DNA from: Actinomycetospora termitidis
Lineage (GTDB): Bacteria > Actinomycetota > Actinomycetes > Mycobacteriales > Pseudonocardiaceae
Assembly: GCF_030286555.1 (NCBI RefSeq)
Contig: NZ_JASVWF010000001.1
Coordinates: 62,001-126,000, forward strand
DNA length: 64,000 nucleotides
Reading direction: 5' to 3'
Made by a program: the position numbers and the translations under genes. The notes under the pieces were generated by a model. It was not told the DNA's origin. It saw nothing but the letters and a program-made list of their open reading frames with translations, and made no database searches. This document shows, piece after piece, positions 41,158 through 48,838 of the stretch (within the stretch, counting starts at the first letter, position 1; every line of letters begins with the position of its first letter).

Positions 41158-41270
41158 CCGAGCCGGGCCCCGTCGACCCCGGGACGATCAACGGGTCTTC
41201 CGTGCTGTCCAGAGCCCGTTCCGGCAGCCCTGAGTGCCCGTTCGTCGCAACCGTCGGAGCGACCACCGCC

Positions 41271-41945
41271 CTACTCCCGCGGCGTGACCCACATGGCGGC
41301 GGCGAGTTCGGGGCCGAGGAGGTGCTCCTCGTCGTCCCGGCCCAGGGACACCACGAACGACCCTCCGAACGGGTGCCGGCCGCGCATCAGCACCTCGCTG
41401 CCGAGCCCGAAGCCCCGCTCCTTGAGGTGGCGGAGCACGGCGGGGTCGTCGTCGTCCACGCGGACGAGCCGCCCGCCGCGGCCGGCCTCCAACGTCGAGA
41501 GCGCCCGGGCGTCCTGCTCCACGGTGCGGCCGTCGGCGTCCGGGATCGGGTCGCCGTGCGGGTCGACCTCCGGGTGCCCGAGGCGGGCGTCGATCCGGGA
41601 CAACAGGGTCTCGGAGACGTAGTGCTCGAGGACCTCGGCCTCGTCGTGCACCTCGTCCCAGCCGTATCCGAGCTCCTGCACGAGGAACGTCTCGAGCAGC
41701 CGGTGCCGGCGCAACATGGCGAGCGCGTGCCGTCGTCCGGCCTCGGTCAGCGTCAGCCCGGCGTAGGGGCGGTGCTCGACCAGCCCGAGGTCGGCGAGCT
41801 TGCGCGCCATGCCGGACACCGACGACGCGGAGAGCCCGAGCCGCAGCGCCAGCCGGGACGTGGTGGCGGTGCCCTCGGACTCGACCAGCTTGTAGACGGC
41901 CTTGACGTAGTCGTCGACCGCTGCCGAGTGCGCACCACCCTCCAT
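41271..41945 (-). CDS. DtxR/MntR-family metal-dependent regulator
   Basis: A 224-residue regulator. Residues 1-75 form the winged helix (DDYVKAVYKLVESEG, SRLALRLGLSASSVSGMARK, LVEHRPYAGLTLTEAGRRHA). Next comes the metal-binding and dimerisation domain (MLRRHRLLETFLVQELGYGW, VHDEAEVLEHYVSE) and a C-terminal FeoA/SH3-like domain (LMRGRHPFGGSFVVSLG). Such proteins repress metal uptake genes when iron or manganese is bound. No obvious transporter is nearby. ATG 41945 is used, with ATG 41951 the alternative. The FmdB-type gene starts upstream on the same strand. Confidence 0.9.
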   Translation of the reverse strand: MEGGAHSAAVDDYVKAVYKLVESEGTATTSRLALRLGLSASSVSGMARKLADLGLVEHRPYAGLTLTEAGRRHALAMLRRHRLLETFLVQELGYGWDEVHDEAEVLEHYVSETLLSRIDARLGHPEVDPHGDPIPDADGRTVEQDARALSTLEAGRGGRLVRVDDDDPAVLRHLKERGFGLGSEVLMRGRHPFGGSFVVSLGRDDEEHLLGPELAAAMWVTPRE

Positions 41946-41973
41946 GCGCATCAGACTAGGCGCGCGGGGTCGA

Positions 41974-42198
41974 TCACCCCCCGCAGCAGCCACCACCGCA
42001 GCATCCGCCACCACCGCCGGACGGTGCCATCGCGGGCTGCGCGGTCCGGGCCTTCCCGCCGAGCGCGACCGTCGAGAGCAGCTTCACGGTGTCGGCGTGC
42101 CCGTCGGGGCAGTCCGCCGGGTCGCCCGCCTGCTGCATCGGCCGGTTGACCTCGAAGGTCGATCCGCACTCCCGGCACCGGAACTCGTACACCGCCAT
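41974..42198 (-). CDS. FmdB-type zinc ribbon protein with Cys-Gly tail
   Basis: A 74-residue protein. The N-terminus MAVYEFRCRECGSTFEV is the typical FmdB/CxxC_CxxC_SSSS zinc ribbon start; the second knuckle is CPDGH, where a His may replace a Cys. The last 15 residues are GGGGGCCGGGCCGG, a Cys/Gly-rich tail that could bind metal. ATG 42198 is used. It lies 28 bases upstream of the DtxR-type regulator on the same strand, so a metal-linked function is possible. These small proteins are often seen as regulatory or zinc-carrier accessories. Confidence 0.85.
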   Translation of the reverse strand: MAVYEFRCRECGSTFEVNRPMQQAGDPADCPDGHADTVKLLSTVALGGKARTAQPAMAPSGGGGGCCGGGCCGG

Positions 42199-42273
42199 GC
42201 GCCGAGCCTAGGCGCACCACCCGACGTCAGGAAGGCTCTTGCGTTCCCGCCACCACTGCGAACACTGGCGGAC

Positions 42274-42684
42274 GTGCACCACGCGACCCGCGACATCGCC
42301 GCACCGCTCGCCGAGGTGTGGGCGGTCGTGGAGGACGTCGAGCGCTGGCCGGAGTGGACGCCGACGTTGCGGGCCGCGACGCTGCTCGACCCCGGCCCGT
42401 TGCGGCCGGGGACGCGGGTCCGCCTCGACCAGCCCCGGCTCCCGACGATCACGTGGACCGTCGAGCGGGTCGACGAGGGGCGCGGCTTCTCGTGGGTGTC
42501 CGGCGGCCGACTCGCGCTCTCCCGCGGCGACCACCGGCTGACGGCGACCGACTCCGGCACCCGCGTCGACCTGACCTTCGAGCAGCACGGGATCGCCGCG
42601 GTGTTCGGCGCCCTGACCGCGTCGATGACCCGACGCTACGTCGAGACCGAGGCAGAGTCCCTGCGTCGCCGCTGCGAGGCCTGA
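42274..42684 (+). CDS. SRPBCC-family (polyketide cyclase/START-like) protein
   Basis: A 136-residue helix-grip protein. Features: HHATRDIAAPLAEVWAVVED with the WPEWTPTLRAAT motif following, then a long curved sheet (RVRLDQPRLPTITWTVERV, FSWVSGGRLALSRGDHRLTA) and a C-terminal helix (ALTASMTRRYVETEAESLRR). It has a hydrophobic pocket for a small ligand and no catalytic triad. GTG 42274 is chosen because it starts at the conserved HHATRDI. Divergent from the FmdB-type gene, 75 bases between starts. Confidence 0.85.
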   Translation: MHHATRDIAAPLAEVWAVVEDVERWPEWTPTLRAATLLDPGPLRPGTRVRLDQPRLPTITWTVERVDEGRGFSWVSGGRLALSRGDHRLTATDSGTRVDLTFEQHGIAAVFGALTASMTRRYVETEAESLRRRCEA

Positions 42685-42724
42685 CCTCACCGGCACGCAC
42701 CACGAACGCTCCTAATCTGGACAC

Positions 42725-43300
42725 ATCACCACCTCCACCGCCTCCCGCGCCCTGGCCGCCCTGCTCGTCGTCGGGCTGCTGGCAGCGGGAGCGGTCTGGT
42801 TCGCGCAGAGCCGGGGCTTCACCGCGCGGGACGCGTGGGAAGTCGTCGCCCCGCCGCCGCCCGAGCCGTGCAGCGAACCGGACCCGACGACGGACGGGTG
42901 CCTGACGCCGACCGCGCTGCGCCTGCACGACGCGGCCGTCGCCCGGTTCGGAGAGCCCGGGGCGGACGGGCCGCTGCGCTCGCTGACGTGCTGGTCCGAG
43001 CACGCGTGGAACCCGTCGAGCGACCACCCCGCGGGCCGGGCGTGCGACCTGTTCCCGACGCGGTCCGGGCGGTTCCCGGTCGGCGACGAGCTGGCGGCGG
43101 GCTGGGCGATGGCGACCTTCCTGCGCGAGAACGCCTCCGAGCTCGGGGTGCGCTACGTCATCTGGCAGGGCCGCATCTGGTCCCGCGGTGCCGGTGACCA
43201 GGGCGGATGGGGGCGCCCGTACGACGGGGGCGGGGTCTACGACCCGAGCGACGCCACCGGCGGGCACTACGACCACGTCCACGTCAGTGTGCGCCGCTGA
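42725..43300 (+). CDS. Anchored ARB_07466-like protein with a non-canonical (ATC) start
   Basis: The frame from 42725 encodes TTSTASRALAALLVVGLLAA (a signal anchor), a Pro-rich linker with two Cys (EPCSEPDPTTDGC), then the C-terminal domain of the ARB_07466 family: LTCWSEHAWNPSSDHPAGRA, CDLFPTRSGRF, VRYVIWQGRIWSRG and TGGHYDHVHVSVRR. These His/Asp patterns are like the D,D-carboxypeptidase-type zinc fold and suggest peptidoglycan activity. No ATG, GTG or TTG precedes the signal sequence: TAA at 42713 closes the frame, leaving ATC 42725 as the only fitting start. Either a rare start codon is used, or the start has been lost or misread. Total 191 residues. Confidence 0.75.
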   Translation: MTTSTASRALAALLVVGLLAAGAVWFAQSRGFTARDAWEVVAPPPPEPCSEPDPTTDGCLTPTALRLHDAAVARFGEPGADGPLRSLTCWSEHAWNPSSDHPAGRACDLFPTRSGRFPVGDELAAGWAMATFLRENASELGVRYVIWQGRIWSRGAGDQGGWGRPYDGGGVYDPSDATGGHYDHVHVSVRR

Positions 43301-43450
43301 GGACACTCATCACGTTCGGCCGCGGGCCCGACGATCTCCGTGCCACACTCGGGAGCGAGCGCGTCGGCACCACTGCCGCGACGCGCGTGCCGCCTGGCCC
43401 TCGCCGAACCGCGATCGACGCCCGGGCGGAACCCCCGACCTCGACGCTAG

Positions 43451-44935
43451 GTGCTCCCCATCTCTGACATCAGCACGTTCACCGGCCTGGGCATCTCGCC
43501 CTCGATCGCCGACCTCCTCGCCCCCCGCGGCATCACGGAGCCCACCCCGATCCAGGCCGCGGCCATCCCCGACGCGCTCGCCGGGAAGGACGTCCTCGGC
43601 CGCGGGCGCACGGGTTCCGGCAAGACCCTCGCCTTCGGGCTCCCCGTGCTCGCGAAGCTGGCGCGCTGCGACGCCCCGACGCGGCCGAACCGCCCCCGCG
43701 CACTGATCCTGCTGCCCACCCGCGAGCTCGCGAGCCAGGTCCGCGACGCCCTCGCCCCGCTGTCCGAGGCCCTGGGGCTCGAGCAGACGGTCGTCTACGG
43801 CGGCGTCGGCCAGCGTCCGCAGGAGAACGCGCTGCGCCGCGGCGTCGACCTGCTCATCGCGTGCCCCGGCCGCCTCGAGGACCTCATCGGGCAGGGCATC
43901 CTCGACCTGGACCGTGTCGAGGTCACCGTGCTCGACGAAGCCGACCACATGTCCGACCTCGGCTTCCTCCCGGCCGTGCGCCGCCTGCTGCGCCGCACCC
44001 CGGGCGGCTCCCAGCGCCTGCTCTTCTCCGCCACGCTCGACGGCGAGGTGGACAAGGTCGTCAAGGAGTTCCTCCGCTCGCCGGTGACCCACAGCGTCGA
44101 CCGGGCGGCGGAGCCGGTCCCGGACATGACCCACCACGTGTTCACGGTGTCGCCGGCCGACCGCAACGCCGTCGTGCAGGAACTCGCGGGCGGGCTCGGA
44201 CGCACGATGCTGTTCACGCGCACCAAGCACGCCGCGCGCAAGCTCTCGCGCAAGCTCACCGCGGCCGGCATCCCCGCCGCCGAGCTGCACGGCAACCTCG
44301 CCCAGAACGCCCGCGACCGGAACCTCGGCTGGTTCCGCGACGGTGACGTCCGGGTGCTCGTCGCCACCGACATCGCCGCGCGCGGGATCCACGTGGACGA
44401 CGTGTCCCTCGTCGTCCACGTCGACCCGCCGGCCGAGCACAAGGCCTACCTGCACCGCTCGGGCCGCACCGCCCGTGCCGGGTCGGCCGGTGACGTCGTC
44501 ACCCTCGCCGCTCCCGATCAGCGCGGCGAGGTCTCCAAGCTGACCCGCCAGGCCGGGATCAAGCCGCGGACCGCGCAGGTCGCGCCGGGCGCCCGCGAGA
44601 TCACGGCGCTGGTCGGCGAGCCGGCCCCGTTCGCGACGATGCCCGAGGCTCCCGCCCCGCAGCAGCCCGCCCCGTCGTCGGGAGGCTCCGGCTCGGGGTC
44701 CCGTTCCGGCCGGCCGCGTCGCCGTGGTGGCGGCGGGGGCACGGGAGGCAGCGGTCGCCGCGGCGGTGCCCCCGCCGCGCAGGGGTCCGGCCAGGGCTCG
44801 AGCGGCCAGGGAGCTCCCGCGGGCGGCGGTGGTCGTCGGCGTGGCGGTCGCGGTGGCCGCGGTGGCGCGGGCTCCACGCCGGTGCACTCGAGCTCGTCGT
44901 TCTCCTCGGAGTCGCGCGGGCGCCGCAGCCGCTGA
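43451..44935 (+). CDS. DEAD-box RNA helicase with Gly/Arg-rich tail
   Basis: A 494-residue ATP-dependent RNA helicase. Motifs in order: Q-motif region GITEPTPIQAAAIP, Walker A GRGRTGSGKT, Ia PTRELASQ, II DEAD (DEADHMSD), III SAT, then IV-VI in the second RecA domain (MLFTRTKHAARKL, VATDIAARGIHVDDV, YLHRSGRTARAG). From about residue 390 the tail is rich in Gly, Arg and Ser (RPRRRGGGGGTGGSGRRGG), an RNA-binding RGG-like region. GTG 43451 is used. It probably helps ribosome assembly or RNA decay in cold or stress. The 150-base leader upstream shows no clear structure. Confidence 0.92.
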   Translation: MLPISDISTFTGLGISPSIADLLAPRGITEPTPIQAAAIPDALAGKDVLGRGRTGSGKTLAFGLPVLAKLARCDAPTRPNRPRALILLPTRELASQVRDALAPLSEALGLEQTVVYGGVGQRPQENALRRGVDLLIACPGRLEDLIGQGILDLDRVEVTVLDEADHMSDLGFLPAVRRLLRRTPGGSQRLLFSATLDGEVDKVVKEFLRSPVTHSVDRAAEPVPDMTHHVFTVSPADRNAVVQELAGGLGRTMLFTRTKHAARKLSRKLTAAGIPAAELHGNLAQNARDRNLGWFRDGDVRVLVATDIAARGIHVDDVSLVVHVDPPAEHKAYLHRSGRTARAGSAGDVVTLAAPDQRGEVSKLTRQAGIKPRTAQVAPGAREITALVGEPAPFATMPEAPAPQQPAPSSGGSGSGSRSGRPRRRGGGGGTGGSGRRGGAPAAQGSGQGSSGQGAPAGGGGRRRGGRGGRGGAGSTPVHSSSSFSSESRGRRSR

Positions 44936-44956
44936 GTCGTACTAGCCTCGCCGAAC

Positions 44957-45610
44957 GTGTTCACCGGGTTCGGCGAGGCGGCGGTCGACTTCTACGAGGG
45001 GCTCGAGGCCGACAACTCCAAGGCGTACTGGCAGGACAACAAGCACCTGTACGACGACCACGTCCGCGCGCCCATGCAGGCGCTGCTGCTGACGCTGGAG
45101 CCCGAGTTCGGCGAGGGCCGCATCTTCCGGCCGTACCGCGACGTGCGGTTCTCGAAGGACAAGGTGCCGTACAAGACACAGTGCGGCGCGACGGCGGGCG
45201 GGCACTACGTGCAGGTCTCGGCCGACGGGATCATGGTCGCGGTCGGCTACTACGCGATGGTGCCGGGGCAGGTCGCGCGCTACCGCGCGGCGGTCGACGA
45301 CGAGCGGCACGGCCCGGTGCTCGCGTCGATCGTCTCGAGCCTGCACGACGACGGGTTCACCCTCGGCGGCGACCGCCTCAAGACCCGCCCGCGCGGCACC
45401 GACCCCGACCACCCGCGGCTCGACCTGCTGCGCCACCGCGCGCTCTTCGCGCACACCTCGTGGGAACCGTCGGACGAGCTGCACACCCCGGAGCTCGCGG
45501 ACCGGGTCGCGCGGACCTGGCGGCGGATGGATCCGCTGGGCGAGTGGCTCCACGAGCACGTCGGGGTCACCCTCGACGACGCCGCCCAGGGCGCGCGCGG
45601 CCGCCGGTGA
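44957..45610 (+). CDS. DUF2461 domain protein
   Basis: A 217-residue protein of the DUF2461 (TIGR02453) family: GFGEAAVDFYEGLEADNSKA at the start, FRPYRDVRFSKDKVPYKTQC (residues about 57-76), VQVSADGIMVAVGYYAM and the C-terminal ELADRVARTWRRMDPLGEWL. The function is unknown, though the family is widespread and cytosolic. GTG 44957 is used. It follows the helicase stop by 21 bases and is probably cotranscribed; convergent with the SDR at 45623. Confidence 0.87.
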   Translation: MFTGFGEAAVDFYEGLEADNSKAYWQDNKHLYDDHVRAPMQALLLTLEPEFGEGRIFRPYRDVRFSKDKVPYKTQCGATAGGHYVQVSADGIMVAVGYYAMVPGQVARYRAAVDDERHGPVLASIVSSLHDDGFTLGGDRLKTRPRGTDPDHPRLDLLRHRALFAHTSWEPSDELHTPELADRVARTWRRMDPLGEWLHEHVGVTLDDAAQGARGRR

Positions 45611-45622
45611 GACCTCGCCCTC

Positions 45623-46402
45623 CTAACACCGGGCGGTCAGGCCACCGTCCACCGGCAGGCAGACGCCGTTGACGTAGGCGGCGTCGTCGGAGGCGAGGAA
45701 GAGCGCGGCGCGGGCCACGTCCCACGGGGTGCCGCTGCGTCCGGTGGGGCTGCGGCGGTCCCGCTCGGCCCGCGCCGCACCGCCGTCGTCCGCGAGCTGG
45801 TCGCCGACGAGCGGGGTGTCGATCAGACCGGGCAGCACCGCGTTGGCCCGGATGCCGTCGGCCGCGTACGTCAGGGCGATCGAGACCGTCAGCTGGTCGA
45901 CCGCGGCCTTTGCCGCCATGTAGCCCGGGTAGTCGTAGCCCGGGTGCCGGATCGCGGCCACCGACGACACGTTGACGATCGCGCCGCCGCCGGCCGCGAT
46001 CATCAGCGGGACGGCGTGCTTGCTGGTGAGGAACACCCCGGTCACGTTGACCGCCAGCGCCCGGTCCCACGAGGAGCGGCACAGGTCGACGAGGCCACCC
46101 GGCGTCGCGACCCCGACGTTGTTGTGGATGATCCGCGGCGGCCCGAAGGCGTTCGTGGCCGTGGCGAGGGCCGCGATCACGTCGCCCTCGTCGGTCACGT
46201 CGGCGCGCACCCCGATCGCCCGCCCGCCGTCCTCGACGACGAGCTCCGCCGTCAGGTCGGCCTGCCCGGCATCGCGGTCGACGGCGACGACGGCCGCTCC
46301 CGCGCGGGCGTAGGTCAGCGCGGCGGCCCGGCCGTTGCTCATCGCCGATCCGCTGGAGCCGGCTCCGAACACCACGGCCACCCGGCCCTGCAGATCGGGC
46401 AT
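45623..46402 (-). CDS. SDR family oxidoreductase
   Basis: A 259-residue short-chain dehydrogenase. Cofactor motif VVFGAGSSGSAMSNG (a variant of TGxxxGxG), then VVAVDRDAGQ where the Asp favours NAD+, IIHNNVG (NNAG with Val), the Ser in VNVSSVAAI and the YMAAK catalytic pair. C-terminal end YVNGVCLPVDGGLTARC is classical. ATG 46402 is used. It is divergent from the PucR regulator (143 bases between starts), which may control it. Substrate unknown. Confidence 0.88.
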   Translation of the reverse strand: MPDLQGRVAVVFGAGSSGSAMSNGRAAALTYARAGAAVVAVDRDAGQADLTAELVVEDGGRAIGVRADVTDEGDVIAALATATNAFGPPRIIHNNVGVATPGGLVDLCRSSWDRALAVNVTGVFLTSKHAVPLMIAAGGGAIVNVSSVAAIRHPGYDYPGYMAAKAAVDQLTVSIALTYAADGIRANAVLPGLIDTPLVGDQLADDGGAARAERDRRSPTGRSGTPWDVARAALFLASDDAAYVNGVCLPVDGGLTARC

Positions 46403-46545
46403 CGTCGACCCCCCGCTCGCTGACCGTCCGGACGTCGACGACGGTGCCCGCCCCGGGCCGGGGCCTGCGACCGCCCGCTGACGCGAGCGACGTCGGTCTC
46501 CTCCTCGTTCTGTAGGAACATGACGGCGACGGGAGGCGAGGGGCG

Positions 46546-47763
46546 ATGACACATCGGGCGGGCACCGTCGACGAGGTCCAGCACCTCGTCGACGAGCTCG
46601 CGGACGAGCTGGGACGGTCGGTCGTCGTGAACGACCCCGGGATGCACCTGCTCAACGCGACGCGGCACTTCGCCGACGAGGACCCGGTGCGGGTCCGGGC
46701 GGTGCTGCAGCGCGACCCGGGTACCGACGTGGCCGACTACGTCCTCGGGCTCGGGGTGGCGGAGTGGACCGGGCCCGGAGTGATCCCCGCGGAGCCGGCC
46801 CTGGAGCTGCGCTCGCGCTGCTGCGTCCCGGTGCGGCAGGGCTCCCGCCTGCTCGGACTGCTGCTCGTCATCGACGCCGACGGCTCCCTCACCCCCGCCG
46901 AGCTCGAGCGGCTGCGCGAGGCCGCGGACGTCATCGCACGGTGTCTGGCCGACCGCGAGCTGGAGGCCACACGGACGTCGGCCACCGCCGAGGGGCACGC
47001 CACCGCCCTGCTCGACGGCGGCCCCGACGAGCGCGCGGAGGCACGCCGTGCGCTGGTCGCGGGAGGGCTGCCCGACCTCGCCGTCGCCGCGGTGACGACG
47101 ATCGTCGCCCGCGCTCCCGTGCGGGCGGGCGAGGTCACGCGGGTCCTGCGGACGGCGGCGACCGCGCACCTGCGGCGCGGCTCCCGACGCGGGGTCGCCG
47201 TCGCCGCCGGGGGCCGGGTCCGGCTGGTCGTCGTCTCGGCCCGCCCCGGCGACCGGGACGCGGAGGTCACCGCGGCGCGCCGGCTCGCCGTCGGGGTGGG
47301 CTACGCCCTGGGGACCAGGGCCGACGTCGTCGTCGGGCTCGGTGGAGAGGTCCCGGGCCTGGACGCGGCCGGGCGCTCCGGGGCGCAGGCCGAACTGGCC
47401 GCCCGGGGCGCCCGGCTCCTGCCACGGCACGGCGGGGTCGCCCGGTACGAGGACGTCGCCGACCACGCGGTCCTGCTCCGCCTGCCCGACGAGGCACTCA
47501 CCCCGGACCTCGTGCCCGACGCCCTGCGCCGGCTGGTCGACCACGAGTCGGGCGGGCGGTTGCGGCCGACCCTGGAGATCTACCTCGACCTCGCGGGCTC
47601 GGTGCCGCGCACCGCGGAGCGTCTGCACCTGCACCGCACCTCGCTGTACTACCGGCTGCGACAGATCGGCGAGATCACCGGCGTGGACCTCGACGACGGC
47701 CGCCAACGGCTCGTGCTCCACCAGGGGCTGCGCGCGCTGGAGCTGCTCGAGGGCCGGAGCTGA
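46546..47763 (+). CDS. PucR/CdaR-family transcriptional regulator
   Basis: A 405-residue activator-type regulator. An N-terminal sensory region (GRSVVVNDPGMHLLNATRHF, SRCCVPVRQGSRLLGLLLVI) resembles a GAF-like domain, the middle is a degenerate GGDEF-like CdaR domain, and the C-terminus has the PucR HTH (YLDLAGSVPRTAERLHLHRT, SLYYRLRQIGEITGVDLDD). ATG 46546 is used. The gap to the divergent SDR holds a small dyad GTTC-N5-GAAC at 46507-46519. Candidates for regulation are the SDR and the hydrolase at 47878. Family members respond to purines, amino acids or aromatic metabolites. Confidence 0.88.
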   Translation: MTHRAGTVDEVQHLVDELADELGRSVVVNDPGMHLLNATRHFADEDPVRVRAVLQRDPGTDVADYVLGLGVAEWTGPGVIPAEPALELRSRCCVPVRQGSRLLGLLLVIDADGSLTPAELERLREAADVIARCLADRELEATRTSATAEGHATALLDGGPDERAEARRALVAGGLPDLAVAAVTTIVARAPVRAGEVTRVLRTAATAHLRRGSRRGVAVAAGGRVRLVVVSARPGDRDAEVTAARRLAVGVGYALGTRADVVVGLGGEVPGLDAAGRSGAQAELAARGARLLPRHGGVARYEDVADHAVLLRLPDEALTPDLVPDALRRLVDHESGGRLRPTLEIYLDLAGSVPRTAERLHLHRTSLYYRLRQIGEITGVDLDDGRQRLVLHQGLRALELLEGRS

Positions 47764-47877
47764 TTCGACAAAGGGAGGACGGAGGCCGGGCGCTCCTCCG
47801 ACAGCCGACGGTCGTGGCGTGGGTCACGGGCGCGGGACGCTCACCGCGGCCACCGAACCACGAGCGAGGGAGCTCCC

Positions 47878-48711
47878 GTGCCGTCCTTCACCACCTCCGA
47901 CGGAGTCGTCCTGGAGTTCCGGGACAGCGGCGGGGACGGCGTCCCGCTGGTCATGCTGCACGGGTGGGGCCAGACCCAGGCGATGTTCCACCACCAGCTC
48001 GACGGCCTCGACCGCCGCGTCGTCACCGTCGACTTCCGGGGCCACGGGACCTCCGACAAGCCGCACCACGGCTACCGGATCGCCCGGCTCGCGCAGGACC
48101 TGCACGAGCTCCTCGACCACCTCGAGGTCCACGAGGTCGACCTGCTCGGCTGGTCGATGGGCGTGTCGGTGTGCTGGAGCTACCTTGATCAGCGCGGATC
48201 GGGCCGGGTCCGCCGGTTCGTCGCCGTCGACCAGCCGGCCGCGGTGGCCGCGGTGCCGTGGATGAGCCGCACGGAGCAGACGCAGTGCGGGGCGATCTTC
48301 GACGTGGCCGGGCTCCTGACGCTCGGCGGCGAGCTGGCCGGGGAGAAGGGCGAGGCCGCCCGCGAGGACTTCGTGCGCAGCATGTTCTCCGGCGAGCCGG
48401 AGCCGGACGTCTGGTCCTTCGTCGCGGAGGAGATCCGCTCCACGCCCGCGTACGCCGGCGTGCCGCTGCTGTTCGACCACTGCGCCCAGGACTGGCGCGA
48501 CGTCCTGCCCCGGATCGACGTCCCCACCCTCGTGCTGGGTTGCGACGGCAGCCACGTCGCGCCGTCCTCGCAGGAGTACATCGCCGAGGCGATCCCGGGC
48601 GCCCGGCTGCACGTCTTCGGCGCGGACGAGGCCCGGTCGCACTTCCCGTTCCTGGAGAACCCGGAGCGGTTCAACGCGGTCGTGGAGGAGTTCCTCGGCG
48701 CAACGAAGTGA
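47878..48711 (+). CDS. Alpha/beta hydrolase
   Basis: A 277-residue alpha/beta hydrolase. Oxyanion motif VMLHGWGQT, nucleophile elbow GWSMG with the catalytic Ser, Asp in the VLGCDGSHV strand end and His in ARSHFPFLENPERFN. The layout is that of non-heme chloroperoxidase/arylesterase-type enzymes, with DFRGHGTSDKPHHGYRI before the elbow. GTG 47878 is used with a GGGAG site upstream. It stands between the PucR regulator and the indolepyruvate:ferredoxin oxidoreductase in the same direction. Substrate unknown. Confidence 0.88.
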   Translation: MPSFTTSDGVVLEFRDSGGDGVPLVMLHGWGQTQAMFHHQLDGLDRRVVTVDFRGHGTSDKPHHGYRIARLAQDLHELLDHLEVHEVDLLGWSMGVSVCWSYLDQRGSGRVRRFVAVDQPAAVAAVPWMSRTEQTQCGAIFDVAGLLTLGGELAGEKGEAAREDFVRSMFSGEPEPDVWSFVAEEIRSTPAYAGVPLLFDHCAQDWRDVLPRIDVPTLVLGCDGSHVAPSSQEYIAEAIPGARLHVFGADEARSHFPFLENPERFNAVVEEFLGATK

Positions 48712-48838
48712 CGTCTGGTGATCGCGTGGGTGACGATCTTTGCGTTGCCGTGGCCAGCTCGTCGGTGATCCTTGTACCACGACGGCCCGTCCGCTGGCAT
48801 GGGTGCACACCACCACGGCGACCCACGCAGGAGTGGCC

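Noticed and set aside
46507-46519. GTTC-N5-GAAC as a defined operator for the PucR regulator
   Set aside because: A 4-bp half-site is too short to be significant at this composition, and there is no second copy nearby.
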